Of a DNA stretch of 64,000 nt, positions 46,850 to 57,720 are shown piece after piece. The notes below the pieces were generated by a model, which was given only the letters and a program-made list of their open reading frames with translations, was not told where the DNA came from and searched no databases. The DNA comes from Calliphora vicina (taxonomy: Eukaryota; Arthropoda; Insecta; Diptera; Calliphoridae), in NCBI RefSeq assembly GCF_958450345.1, contig NC_088780.1, forward strand, positions 112,046,226 to 112,110,225. Reading direction: 5' to 3'. Every line of letters starts with the position of its first letter. Within the stretch, counting starts at the first letter, position 1. The translations under genes were made by a program, and so were the position numbers.

Positions 46850-47420
46850 GGTTCATGTGTCTTTATTGCGAATACATTTTCTGGCTTTTCTTCTTGTGCC
46901 TCCCATTAATAGCTGCACAAGTTTTCTTCCCACTTCTACCGTTATTCCAGCATATTTATTCCACTTTGTTCTCATCAAAATCTGGTTATTTACTGTACCT
47001 GCACTCTTTTTCAATTTACTTTTAACAATTGCCCAATAAATCTCGATTGGACGAAGATTTGTGCAATTTGTTTAATTGATGTGTTTTGGTATAAACTCAA
47101 TATTATTCTCATTATACCACTTCATAGTAGTATTTGAGTAATGACAACTTGTCATTGAATAATGATAACTTGGCTAAAACTTTGTATCAGATGTGTGATG
47201 TCTTATAAATGACAGCAATCGCTTTTCCAAACTCTCTTTTTATATATAATTCTGAAAATTCTTTAAAAACATGTCTGAAAAGCTTGACTCTTCAAACCAC
47301 AGCTGCGGATTGCGTGCCAAATTAATACTTTTGTTAAATTTTACATATTCATATTTAAAGGCCACACAACCTTGAGCTGTCGAGACGTAAAAATTTTGAT
47401 ATGATATCTGCCGAAAATCA
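46850..47420 (-). pseudogene. DDE transposase remnant (LRPIE-YWA type)
   Basis: On the minus strand: a start-proximal piece STAQGCVAFKYEYVKFNKS (about 47375-47330) leads into NPQLWFEESSFSDMFLKNFQ; KRLLSFIRHHTSDT follows in another frame. Then CHYSNTTMKWYNENNIEFIP, and finally NLRPIEIYWAIVKSKLKK, LMGGTRRKARKCIRNKDT and a stop at about 46857. The E in LRPIEIYWA is the third catalytic residue of an IS630/Tc1-like DDE_3 endonuclease. The second catalytic motif (normally WPDLASCHY) is disrupted by a small duplication, and stops break the frame. The upstream DNA-binding part was not found. Confidence 0.7.
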
Positions 47421-47492
47421 GATTTTGGCTATCTTTTAACCTGATAAAGTCGGATTTTCTAGATATTTGTGAACAATTTTATCTCTAGCTTC

Positions 47493-48100
47493 ATTATACC
47501 CTACACCACCATAGTGGGGAGGGTATTATGCGTTTGTGCAGATGTGTGTAACTCCCAAATATATTGGTCTAACACCCACCTTAAAGTGTACCGATCGATT
47601 TAGAATCACTTTCTGAGTCGATTATATAACTTTTTCGGCCCAAGGACGAAGCCTATTGAAACTGGCTGAAATCGGTCCATTATTTCACCTAGCCCCCATA
47701 CAAATGTCCTCTCGAAATTGGACTTTATCGGTCATAAATCTTTAATTTATATATGTATCTCAACAAATTTCGCTCCAAATAAGTATTATATATACAAAAT
47801 TCATGTCAACAAATTTTGTTACGATCGGTCCATAATTAGTCATAGCTCCCATATGACCCGCTTCCGAAAATCACTTTAACGTGCTTAAATCACTTAAAAC
47901 TGTTGGTATATACACAAAATTCAACATAAATAACTTTCATATAGACATAAATCATACGACCTAATTCTATGGTGATCGGTCCATAATTGGTTATAGCTCC
48001 CATATAAGGCCCACTTCCGAAAATCACTCACGAATATAAATTATTGATATTTTAAAAGAAAAATATTTTTACTCATTTACTTGGTCGGGCTTGACATGAC
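47493..48100 (-). repeat. Family A dispersed repeat, long copy
   Basis: The left edge is ATACCCTACACCACCATAGT; the right part ends ACTTGGTCGGGCTTGACATG, slightly truncated. Contains two inverted GACCGAT units and the GTACCGATCGATTTAGAATC core; the GTCY repeat is deleted. Confidence 0.83.
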
Positions 48101-48217
48101 TTTTTTACATGTGTTTTGTTAAAATTTGTGTTACATTTAATTGGTTGTTTCAATCGTAATTAATTTTTACCAACTGATTTTCTGTAGCCAGAACTGTTGA
48201 CATTCAATTGTCAACAA

Positions 48218-48778
48218 ATATGGTTGCCACCATGATACAACAATGTAAGGTACACCCAGTAGAAAATAAATTCTCAATTATACAATTCTTGTAACGTCAA
48301 ACAAAAGAAAATATAAAAAAATATCATGGCAGAACAAGCAAGGTACAATTATTAAAAAGTACGTTCTCAATTATACATTCCCTATAACGTCAAACAAAGA
48401 AAATTAGAAAAAAAAACAAAACGAAATGTCTAAGACAAAAATAAATTAATTAAACAAATTTTTGTGTATTTACTTTTTTTCGTGAAATATTCAATTCAAA
48501 TTTAATTTTTTCCAAATAAATATGTGTTAGTTTTAATATAACGTGCAAAACATTGCGAAAACAAAATAAAAAGTGATGAGAGTAAATGCGTTATTTGACG
48601 TTGCAGGGGTAAATATTGAAAACTCTCCCTAATAATTGTACCTGGTTGGTTCTACCATGAAAAATATGAAAAAAATCAAAATCAAATTTGACATTATAGG
48701 GCTAAATATTGAAAACTCTCCCCAGTGATTCTACCTTCTACAGTTATTGTATCATGGTTGTCACGACGATTTGTTTTT
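48218..48778. mobile_element. Family M, TIR element
   Basis: CCACCATGATACAACAATGT (48230) is matched by the inverse of ACAGTTATTGTATCATGGTT (48739), with CAAAT at both outer ends. Inside, AAATATTGAAAACTCTCCC occurs twice (48612 and 48705) and TACGTTCTCAATTATACATT-type words occur twice (48275 and 48360). No coding sequence. No target duplication was fixed. Confidence 0.55.
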
Positions 48779-49772
48779 TTTTTTGGCAACAATACATGAA
48801 TTTACAAACCCTCGGAAAAAGATGCTTTAGGAAAATTACCAAAAAGTATATGTTCCTAAGATACCCACAATCAAATGGAAATTTGGTTAGCAGCACTGAT
48901 ATTGAAACAATTTACAAATTTTATAGATGTATGTAATAAAAATGATGATCTTTTTATATTTGGTCAAACTATCATCACCTCAGTTTGTTTTCATATAATG
49001 ATTATGATTTTTACAAGATCGCAAAATATTTTAGCAAAAAACTCAGATATTTATTACAAAAAATTAAACAAAGCAAAAAAGATAATAGTCACGATCCTTG
49101 TTAAACATATGAAAAGTCACGGTGTCAGTGTCAATGACTTGCTAAAATATTAATGAAACGCTCATGTTGAAAATAAAAGAAAACGCGTGGGTTTCTAAAA
49201 ACAAAAAGCTGAATGGAAACAAAAAAAAACTAATTTACGAAACAAGTTAAAAATATCAAAATAAATGCAATTATTAAAAAAAACAATAAGTAGATAAAGA
49301 AATCAATCATAAATATTTACAAATTACTCCACAAGTACGAGTAATAATAGACTGACTGGCATTGCATGCCAATGTACTTATTTTAAGATAAATATAAATA
49401 CTTATGTACTCATGAATTGTAAGTCAAATAATGCACACACAATTTGCGATATCGATCGTAATGTGAAGAAATATTTAAATTTTATGAAACCAATAAACTT
49501 TAATGGATTTTTAGCCTAATCCAAGATCCGGGTATATGATTTTGGTATTTTTATTGATATGTATGTCATATTTTTATCTGTTACACCTGATACTGTGGCA
49601 TCTGGGTATTTTTCTACCCACGTAATAACTTCAAAATTCGAAATAAACGAATTTATTATGTTTTGATACTCGTATGTATATTGTGTAACTCTATCCATAC
49701 CTGAGACTCTCTCCGTCGCTCATCGAAATTCAAGAAAAATTTGACTCCACTAGGATCTGTACAGCAATTAAT
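48779..49772. other. Unassigned AT-rich stretch
   Basis: A frame at 48875-49153 (92 residues, hydrophobic then lysine-rich) resembles nothing I know. No bounded repeat. Confidence 0.35.
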
Positions 49773-49816
49773 ATAATAGTAAGCTAAATTTTTGAAAATA
49801 TTTAGCTTACTATTAT
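49773..49816. repeat. Perfect 17-bp inverted repeat
   Basis: ATAATAGTAAGCTAAAT (49773-49789) and its exact inverse (49800-49816) are separated by 10 bases. It adjoins the start of a family D copy. Confidence 0.9.
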
Positions 49817-50146
49817 AAACGATGTCTTCCGATCGTGATGAAATTTGCACCAAGATCGGTCAAGAACTCTCTGAGTTAGAGGCGACCAGAATTTGACATT
49901 TTGGCTAAACAGGTATTTTTTCTCATCAATGTAACTTATTACCTATTGTTCTTAGCAAAATGTGTCCCAAATAGTTTAGATAGCTATTTCTTCAAGCTTT
50001 CGAAAAAAAATTTAAAAAAATACAAAATTTTTGAACTTTTTTCCGAAATCAAAAACTTTGTTGGCTTTTTTTTCAAAATGAACCCTTTTTTTTTTTTTTT
50101 GTTCTCAAAAAGTTGGTTCACTTGACATGAAATCCCCCATATATAT
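49817..50146 (+). repeat. Family D repeat copy
   Basis: Runs from CTTCCGATCGTGATGAAATT through GATCGGTCAAGAACTCTC and TTCTTAGCAAAATGTGTCCC to the terminal repeat GTTGGTTCACTTGACATG...CCCCCATATAT. The left terminal repeat is missing. Confidence 0.7.
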
Positions 50147-50227
50147 ATTACTCAGCAAAAACTTGGTAATGACTTGCCATTACTGAACAACTTACTTTTC
50201 AATGACTACTTCATACCGTCTGAATTA

Positions 50228-50648
50228 CAATAACACTGTCCAACAGCATTTTTGGAACATAATAGCTACCCTATAATTCTGAAATGGCATGTTGATTAGA
50301 TAATTTTTGTAGAATAAACTTATAGTCAAGCTGGTCTTAGTTTTTTTTTTAACAGTTGGTCAAAGTTTTCGATCGAAGGGAGCATTATACTAAGTAAATG
50401 AAAAAATCTTGTAAGTTAATGTCTGAGAGAATTCTTATTGTCAGAGTTATATTGTGGAATTTTATGGGGATAATTTTTGTGGAGGATCTTAACCCTATAG
50501 CTCCTCTCTATAGAGGTTAAGTTGACCCTTTTTTCGAGAAAATCAAGAAAAGAAATTTAAGGATAAAAATATTTCACGAAAATGTGTGTCGGAAAATTTC
50601 ACTGGAACATCTGTTTCAATCAAAAAGTCCCAATTTGTTGGTCAGTGA
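50228..50648 (+). mobile_element. Family G element with CACTGNCCAACA ends
   Basis: CACTGTCCAACAGCATTTTT at 50233 and, inverted, CACTGACCAACAAATTGGG at about 50646 form the ends. The interior matches the minus strand of 15197-15556. No coding sequence and no clear target duplication, so the superfamily is open. Confidence 0.6.
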
Positions 50649-50966
50649 ACTTAAAAGTAATTTGGTAATGTCTGATATGTAATCATAATTAAATATTTAT
50701 AAAACTCTTAAAACACATTTAAACTGGACTACAAGTAGCAGTAGCAACAAAAAAACACAAGTAGTCTAGTTAAAAAATTAATAAAAACTTCACATTTTAG
50801 TAGTAGTAGTAGCAATAAAAGACAAATTTAAAAGTAGCAGAGTAATTTGTTTTGTATATCTTGGATGCTGGACTGAGAACAAATGCTAAACATTTAGTTT
50901 ATTGCATTACATTTATTTTAATTTAAATACTTTTATGGATAAATATTTTGATTTCTATTTCAATAT
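50649..50966. other. Unassigned spacer with short AGT repeats
   Basis: TAGTAGTAGTAGTAGC at 50799-50814 is a microsatellite; otherwise nothing is recognised. Confidence 0.4.
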
Positions 50967-51095
50967 ATGAGGAGCCGCAGAACAAAAGGCAATTTTTTGA
51001 AAATTTTAAAATTTTGGGAAATTGATTTTTTCTAGAAGATTTCAACCCAAATATTATAAAAAAACCAAAAAATCAATTTGTAAAAAAATTTCTAT
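50967..51095 (-). repeat. Family B repeat, internal fragment
   Basis: ATATATGAGGAGCCGCAGAA and the following GGGAAATTGATTTTTTCTAG are the inverse of 33420-33535 in the full-length copy. Confidence 0.65.
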
Positions 51096-51985
51096 ATAAA
51101 TATTCAAATTCACTTTTAGTAGGGCACTTGTAAAATGTGATAAAAGTTCACCATTGAAATGCCACACAAATTAATAAACACTTTTAATGATGATGAACAA
51201 ATTGATGGCTGCAAGTAAAAACCGAAATAAGTATGTATTGAACAAAAGCACACCATCAATGACAACTCTCTAGGGGAGCTGGCAGTTAAATAAGCAATCA
51301 GTAATTCCTTTAAAAGACATTCGGTGTAAACAAATCAACCATGTGCTGATATATGATGATTTTCACATAAAAATCAGCAGCAACTCAGTAGCATATATTG
51401 ACCATGAAAGAAATACTTGAACAAAAACTAAATAAAAAAACACTGAAATACTCGTAGTTAATATAAGTGTCGTTACCACAATTGGTAGGAAAATATGTTG
51501 AGTTGAGTCAAAAAAAAAATAAAAAAGCAAGATAAAAAGTGAAAAAATAATTGAATTAAGCAAAAGTGTTTTAGCCGAAAGATAGATGATCATTACAACT
51601 TAACATCAACAACAAATATAAAGAAAAAATTAAGGTAAACAACAACAGTAGCTTTAGTAAACAACAAAACAACAATTTTGTTTACCAACCTAAAACTCAA
51701 CAGCTCATACTAACTGAAAGATGGTTTAAATGTTGCAAGCCAACTTGTTACAACCTCACAACTGATCATGCCTAAGACATGTTGTTTTAAAGCTTGCAGC
51801 CAAGTTTGAAAGAGTGAAAGAAATGTGGCATTTGCTGTCTTTCTTTTTGGCTGCAATCAAAACAAAACCAATGAAAGAAAGACTGAAATGAAGTGAAGAA
51901 AGAAAAAGAATTGAAACAATTTTCAACAAAAACAAAAAACAAAACATAAACTAAACAAACGCTCAGAAAACTTATGAATGGGATG
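51096..51985. other. Upstream region of the Osiris gene
   Basis: No repeat element or other gene was recognised in the roughly 900 bases before the promoter. It contains AACAACAACAGTAG-type low-complexity sequence (51605-51675). This is where proximal enhancers would lie, but I cannot identify sites. Confidence 0.4.
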
Positions 51986-52022
51986 TATAAAAGTATAGAC
52001 AACAAACCAAATTGGCATTAGT
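51986..52022 (+). promoter_or_regulatory. Probable core promoter of the Osiris gene
   Basis: TATAAAAG at 51986-51993 lies 31 bases before the A of GGCATTAGT (A at 52017), which fits the insect initiator (K-C-A-K-T-Y) in five of six positions. TATA-to-initiator spacing of about 30 is canonical. The inferred leader to the ATG is about 289 nt, A-rich and without introns that I can see. Confidence 0.5.
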
Positions 52023-52305
52023 ATTATAGAAGAATTTATATTGTAAGCACTACCAAAGTTGTAACAAAAAAATAAAAATAATCGTATTAAAAAAAAACAA
52101 TAAATAAAAAACCTCATACAGTGCTTACAAAAACCAAACAGAAAAAAGGACGAAATTCCATATAAACACAAAGCCAAATACACAAAGGATTATTACACAA
52201 ATATTTTTAAAAAAAGTGCAAAAAAGAAACACATAACAAACAAAACAAAGTGCAAATAAAAGCAACAAGCTAACAAAAAAAAAGTGCTAAAATTCTATAG
52301 CTAAA

Positions 52306-52813
52306 ATGTGGTCAAAAAAGACTTTTACAATTTCTCAACTACTAATAATAGTGTTCATATCCTTATGTATCTTAACAACTACCACAAGTGCCAGCACTGA
52401 AAATATCTCCTCCTCTTCTGCAACGTCAACAACAACCCTGCAAAATGCTGGCACTCGTACAGTGTTACGCATCTATGATGAGTGCACCCGGGCCGAAGGT
52501 GGTTTTGTGCCATGTCTTAAGAAAAAAGCTATTTCCTTTATTGATCGCATTTCGTATATTGATGCCATTACCGTGGCCGATGGCATTAAAGTTGTACGCC
52601 TACCGGGCACTTCAGTGAGTGATCTGCCAGCTATACGTCCCATGTTTAGTGAAAATGAATTGGAATCATCGTTGTCGCGTTCCGGTGAAGATCGTGACAC
52701 CAAATTAACTAATATGTTGGTGGAGCGTTTAAGTCATTTCTTTAATGGTCATACGTTGCAAGTTAGTTTTCCGAAATTAACTTCGGATGAAATTGGCCGG
52801 GGATTGGAAGAAG
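52306..52813 (+). CDS. Osiris family protein, first coding exon (possibly Osi7)
   Basis: Osiris proteins are insect-specific secreted or endomembrane proteins needed for cuticle formation and trafficking in epidermis and trachea. The exon encodes 169 residues plus one base. Residues 1-29 form a signal peptide: KK, a hydrophobic run LLIIVFISLCIL, then TTTTSA before the likely cut. A Ser/Thr-rich spacer to about 50 follows. The DUF1676 start comes at 52-95, with RIYDECTRAEGGFVPCLKKK holding the two family cysteines (C60, C70) and AISFIDRISYIDAITVADG. KLTNMLVERLSHFFNGHTLQ and LTSDEIGRGLEEG precede the splice site. The start ATG (context TAAAATG) is chosen because it opens the signal peptide. The exon ends AAG|GTATGT in phase 1. 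The hydrophobic second half and the AQXLAY-type motif must lie on later exons. The paralogue (Osi7) is judged from memory; the family is firm. Codons and base use are richer in GC than the surroundings. Confidence 0.92.
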
Positions 52814-52946
52814 GTATGTAGTTGTGCTATTACTGTGTTGAAGTTTAAACATAAAATATTGCTGCTATTAAAGAAAAATAAAATTTATTATTCCGAATTT
52901 GACTAGGCAAGTGAATGTACAGTGTCCTCTCCAAGTCTCTTTAGTG

Positions 52947-53050
52947 CAGGAGTTCTCACAAGCTTTTGCTTCACGGCCCACCTGAGCCATTTCATTGCAA
53001 GCACGGCCCACTTTTTTTATAAATTGATAATTCTTTTACAAAATTAAGAG
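52947..53050 (+). mobile_element. hAT-like left terminus in the intron
   Basis: CAGGAGTTCTCACAAGCTTT then TGCTTCACGGCCCACCTGAG resembles the CAGNGGTTCTCAAAC...TTCACGGCCCAC ends of widespread hAT elements, and CACGGCCCAC recurs at 53003. No right terminus or duplication was found, so it is a truncated copy. Confidence 0.5.
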
Positions 53051-54140
53051 AACAAGATTCCTTTTTGACAGCACAATTTCTAGTGGAAATTGTGCAAATA
53101 CAAATTGATAATCAAATTAATATTGGGGAAAAGAAATTGAAATCAAGAAATTCTAATTAATATTGAGAAAATAAAAATTGATATTCAGTATAGCAAATTA
53201 ATATTGAGAAATACTAAACTAGATTAGCGAGTTTAGCATTAAGACAAATTGGGTTTCGCTTATATCTCGGTCATTTATGTAACCATTTGGATAAATCTTT
53301 GAATACATAAAATTCAGAAAGTACTTCTTAAATATTTCTGTGTTTTAGGTATATCAGTTAAAGTTAATTTTTGTTTATAAATTGTTTTTGCTCATATCTC
53401 AGCCACTTGTGGGTTAGTAGGTAATCATAACCAACACAGTGACTCTAATAGTTATAAGGACTCAGAATATATGAAAATCAGTGACACATATCGGTAGACC
53501 ATAGAAAAAAACAGTGAATCCAAAATCTTAAGGTACTAAACTTTCACATCTGAAAGTTCTGATCGTTCAAAAATTTAAAATTTAAAATAAGCTTTTTTTT
53601 CATTAATTTGATATATTTAGTAACGTTTCTAACTTACAGATTCACAGACTTTGGAAATTTGTATAGCCTATAAATAATTGGGGTAATACTTTTTGGCGGA
53701 AAATTATATGGTGGTGTAGATTTGAAACCAAAGTTTAAAGAAATTTTTCAGTATTTTTAATAGATCGTGAGATCTATTTTTAATCCAAATTTAGACAATA
53801 GCGTTTAAATAATGTAATTTTCAACACGACTATTTCAAACCTTTTAAATAATTGATGTTACAACCTCAAGAAATATCCTTAAATATTTCACATTATATTA
53901 TGAATTTAAATGTATTAAATAAAGCTTCCTGCAATAATATATTGTTTAATCCAAGTAAAAAAGTTAAAAACTTTCTACCAGCCATATGAGAAAAAAAATT
54001 ATTGTCACATATTGATTTTTTTAGAGTTTTTTTTATAAGAAAATACATAAATTATATAGACAGTCTTCACTCTTTATTATTATGTCCCGCGTACAGTTGT
54101 TAAATCTAGCCTCATTTCTACTTTTTAAAAATTTGTCCCG
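53051..54140. other. Unassigned intronic AT-rich stretch
   Basis: Repeated AATTAATATTGAGAAA words at 53120-53220 and a diverged internal similarity (TATATCTCGGTCATTTATG at 53262 versus CATATCTCAGCCACTTGTG at 53392). No gene. Confidence 0.4.
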
Positions 54141-54166
54141 CTTTACTTACTTACTTATTCCGGACC
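54141..54166 (+). repeat. TTAC microsatellite
   Basis: TTTACTTACTTACTTATTCC: about four TTAC/TACT units followed by balanced sequence. Confidence 0.7.
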
Positions 54167-56029
54167 TCTTTCTACCTTGCAGTGTAGAGGTTTTTGCAAA
54201 GACCCGCTTTATTGAAATATAAAACTAACAAACCCAGGATATTTCTAACTATGTTTACTCTGATTTTAATTTCTTCAGTATTCTTGATCTTTATAAAAAG
54301 GAATGTCTATATAACTATGTTCGTCCAGCATTCGTAGGCATTTGATATCTGACGGATCCAAATCTTATACCAACAATTCAGATATACATTCGAAAACTTT
54401 CGTATAGAAGATCAGCAAAATCGGTTCATAAAGGATTACGATATGATCAAACAATAATTTTGGATATATCTCTGTACATCGAATCGATTATCAAATGAAA
54501 GTCCTTTCAACGCGATTGCATCTTTTTTAAAGCGCTATAGAAATACCTGGGAAGTCATACTATTTTTCTGGTAGGTGTTGTCGAGTATAACAAGAATCTG
54601 ATTTCGAAATTTCCTAAGCATCTCCGAGAGTTATCACTTTCCAGCTATTACTACTTTATTCTTTTTTGTATCATCGTGTTATTAACCTACATATGGCGTT
54701 CATTGATTCAGGAAATATTTACATTTGTATGACAATTATTTTTGGATTAAACTGTACAAAGTCATTACTTAAGCTGTAAAACATTAAACTCACTCGTATA
54801 CATTTTCTATTAATATTTCAGAATTTTATATATTTGATCGTCCTTAATAACAGAAACAAACAAAATTTATTAGAAAATTTCCAAAAAAAAAAACATAAAT
54901 ATTCCATTGATGGGAGAAATAGATAGAATTTGTTGTGTAATAAACTAATGAAAAAAAAAAATACAAAAATGTTATTCTAAAAATAGTATTGAAATCAAAT
55001 TATTATATCACAATAGGTAGACAGAAACAAACAGTTGGAATAACCATAACAATAAAAGAAAACAAGTCCATGTAAATATTCTATTTTTATGGCAGTTTTT
55101 CTTTTTTGGCTTTTCATTAAAAACAATTTAATTAGAAAGTTAATAAAGCCAGTCGGAGAATCAGTTGGTAAATAAAATGTCGACAAGAATGTTTAATGAA
55201 CGTGTTTAGAAGACTAGAATATTAAAAATTGTTTCACTTAAAAGTATCACAACCAAGTACTACATATTTCTTTATTGTAACCAAATTATTAGCATTTTTC
55301 TGGTGTTGAAGTTTTGTGTGCGAGTTTTATTTTTTTTTTGCCAGCCATTATAATCATCTCGTGACAAAGAAACCATGTTAAATAAAAACAAAATAAAAAG
55401 AAATCGTATAAAAAGTAAGAGAAATAAATTTTATGACATCTTTACATGAAATAGTTGTAGTGGGAAAATAGGCAATTGTTTTTCTTTTTCAATTTACGGG
55501 TACATAACTACTTATACATAGATACATATTTATTTAGTAGTAAGCTGGGGCCGAATTTTTTTTACCTTTAGCAATAAAAATAATAAAATGCCTCAGAACA
55601 CCAAAAAAATATATATGTATTTAGAAGTTATAGCTCGACGTATAATAATAATAAGATCACTTGACAGCCACACGTTTTACAAACGAAATGATATTGTACA
55701 ATAATGTGCCTGTCATTTGTAAATAAAAAAAATATAATAAGGGGAGGACTAAAGAGACAGTGTTTTTACAAAACATTTTTGTAATTTTTCTACAGCTTTA
55801 AAGAATTTCACCAGTTCACCAATATTGTCATAACGAATATAAAATCTAATTCACTTGTCGAATGGATTTTTTTTTAAAAAAAAGCTATTGCAATTTTATA
55901 TAATTTCTTACTTTCATTACTTAGAAGTAGCCTGATAATGAAATATGAACCGATGGTATCCACAATTGGTTGTGAAATTAATTGATGTATAATATAATAA
56001 TAAATAATTATTCAGCTAGTGAATTGTGA
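54167..56029. other. Unassigned intronic AT-rich stretch
   Basis: No coding exon, RNA or bounded repeat was recognised. Confidence 0.4.
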
Positions 56030-56560
56030 AATTGTGAATTCTTTTTAGATGTTTCTCCACATAATTTACGATATTTTTTTTACAAGAAAATAGCAAATTT
56101 TTGTGTTTTGAGATAACAATCATAAAAATTTATTGATTTCTTTAAAATTTATTGGCAATTAAGTGATTTCGCTCATTTTCACAAAATTTTACTTTTTTGT
56201 TTGATATACATAAAATTAAGTAGTTAATGTTCTTCTTTTGATTGATTAAATTTTTAAAAATTTTCCTCATGCTATGTACAGACATATATATTGCGTTTTA
56301 ATCGGCTCAGTAGTTTCGGAGTTATAATAACAAATATATTTTTCACATGTAAATATCAAATTTTTTTGTTTTAAAAAAATCATGAAAAATCGAAAACGTC
56401 GAAATTGTTTAGATTTATAACTTTATCGAAAATCCACATGTAATAGGAACAACATGAGATATCGATCATAAAACTCGATGGATTATTTTCGAATTTATTC
56501 ACAATTAAGTGAATTCGCTTATTTTTAGAAAATTGTGTGTTTATTAGCACGTGTTTGAGT
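56030..56560 (+). repeat. Family H repeat, about 1.4 units
   Basis: Shares GCGTTTTAATCGGCTCAGTA (56290), TCATGAAAAATCGAAAACGT and CACAATTAAGTGAATTCGCT with 45960-46725, in the same order and direction. Confidence 0.75.
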
Positions 56561-56619
56561 GTAAATTTTACATGTGTTTTGTTTTTGTTATAATAACAAA
56601 ACACATGAAAAATTAAAAA

Positions 56620-56890
56620 AAAATCAATTTAAAAAATGTTTAGCAGATTTTGAGATTGTCGGTCCGAATTTGAATTTTCTTTTATTAGATATCCATATCG
56701 TCTAACTTAAAGGCTTAGTAATACAAATATAGATAAAAAAGTAGATCAAAAATGTCTGCCATATGTTGCCGATTTTACCGAATTTTAATAGCAACCACAG
56801 CGGGACTATTTATGTATCAATCATGAATTTGGTAGTTTCGGAAAGCTGATTTCAACAGACGAAAGGACAGACGGAATGATCAAGAACACC
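56620..56890 (+). repeat. Family B related fragment
   Basis: TATTAGATATCCATATCGTC, then CTTAGTAATACAAATATAG and a GACGAAAGGACAGACGGA (GTCY-type) end follow the + strand order of the family B interior (33205-33360). Diverged, with neither terminus. Confidence 0.55.
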
Positions 56891-57080
56891 AGCATTGTGA
56901 TTTTAGAACACTTAGCCTAAATTCAAAATTTTGATAAAATATAGGTAAAATTCGGATGGGTCTATTAGCATATTTTAGGCGGTTTCTATTGCACTTTAAT
57001 GCTATCTTTAGGATTTTGCAAATTCTAAAAGATGAGGAAAAATATTATGTTCTGCATACTCAGAAATCCTGAAAACGTAC
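56891..57080. other. Unassigned spacer
   Basis: Nothing recognised. Confidence 0.3.
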
Positions 57081-57459
57081 TTTTATCCTGGGACATACTA
57101 TCCCAATGCAGAAGCTGGAGCAAGGTGGGTAAAATTGTTGAAAATTAAATTTTCTAAGTATCTTCTAAGCTATAGGAGATAATTTATAGATACTCTGAGG
57201 TTTTTTATAGTGTTTGACGAAGAGATTCTTTATATGTAATTTTTTGGAAATTGGAATCCAAACAAAGAAATAGAGTCGTTTTAAAAATTTGTGTCCCTGG
57301 TGGGTCCATGAGGCCCAAAATCAAAACTTGAACTCGAAAAGACTTCCTCTTAACATGGTTTAGAGGTTATTTAGATAAGAAACTGCATTGAAAATAAAGA
57401 AGATACGAAAGTTTGAAAATTGCTGGGACGTATTATCCCAGTAGTCCCCAAAGGGTTAA
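57081..57459. mobile_element. piggyBac-like terminus, with family O sequence
   Basis: Read inverted from 57459 the sequence is TTAA|CCCTTTGGGGACTACTGG then GATAATACGTCCCA: TTAA plus a CCC start is the piggyBac end signature. The palindrome-like TGGGACGTATTATCCCA (57424-57440) has a partner TGGGACATACTATCCCA at 57089-57105. No left TTAA end was found. 57130-57320 aligns loosely with 62150-62340 (family O). Confidence 0.55.
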
Positions 57460-57489
57460 GATGCCTTTCAAAAAAATAAAACAGCATTA

Positions 57490-57720
57490 TAATTTCCCTA
57501 TACAATTTTTGTTTTAGGAAGCAAACTACTTATAAGAGACAAATCAATCATCTAAAATGTTTGCATGTCTGAGGTGCCCTATTTTGAGGGAACCGTTATG
57601 AAAAAATAAATTCGAATATTCCTCTGCTAAATTTCATGCAAATCGGATAAACCAGTTAGAAATGGCAGATTTATTTTCAAAATATTTTGATTCTGCCCCA
57701 CTCTTGAGTTAGTTGTATTG
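57490..57720 (+). repeat. Family F repeat, second copy
   Basis: TTTGCATGTCTGAGGTGCCC, GAATATTCCTCTGC and CAAAATATTTTGATTCTGCC match 14793-14940 in order. Confidence 0.55.

Noticed and set aside
48875..49153. 92-codon frame as a membrane protein gene
   Set aside because: Hydrophobic and lysine-rich by composition, no homologous family recognised, and surrounded by element debris.
51363..52183. Overlapping minus-strand frames rich in F, L and S upstream of the Osiris exon
   Set aside because: They mirror A/C-rich promoter and leader sequence on the + strand and have no recognisable domain.
52388..52703. Alternative frames inside the Osiris exon
   Set aside because: Shadows of the true frame, which alone gives a signal peptide and the DUF1676 cysteines.
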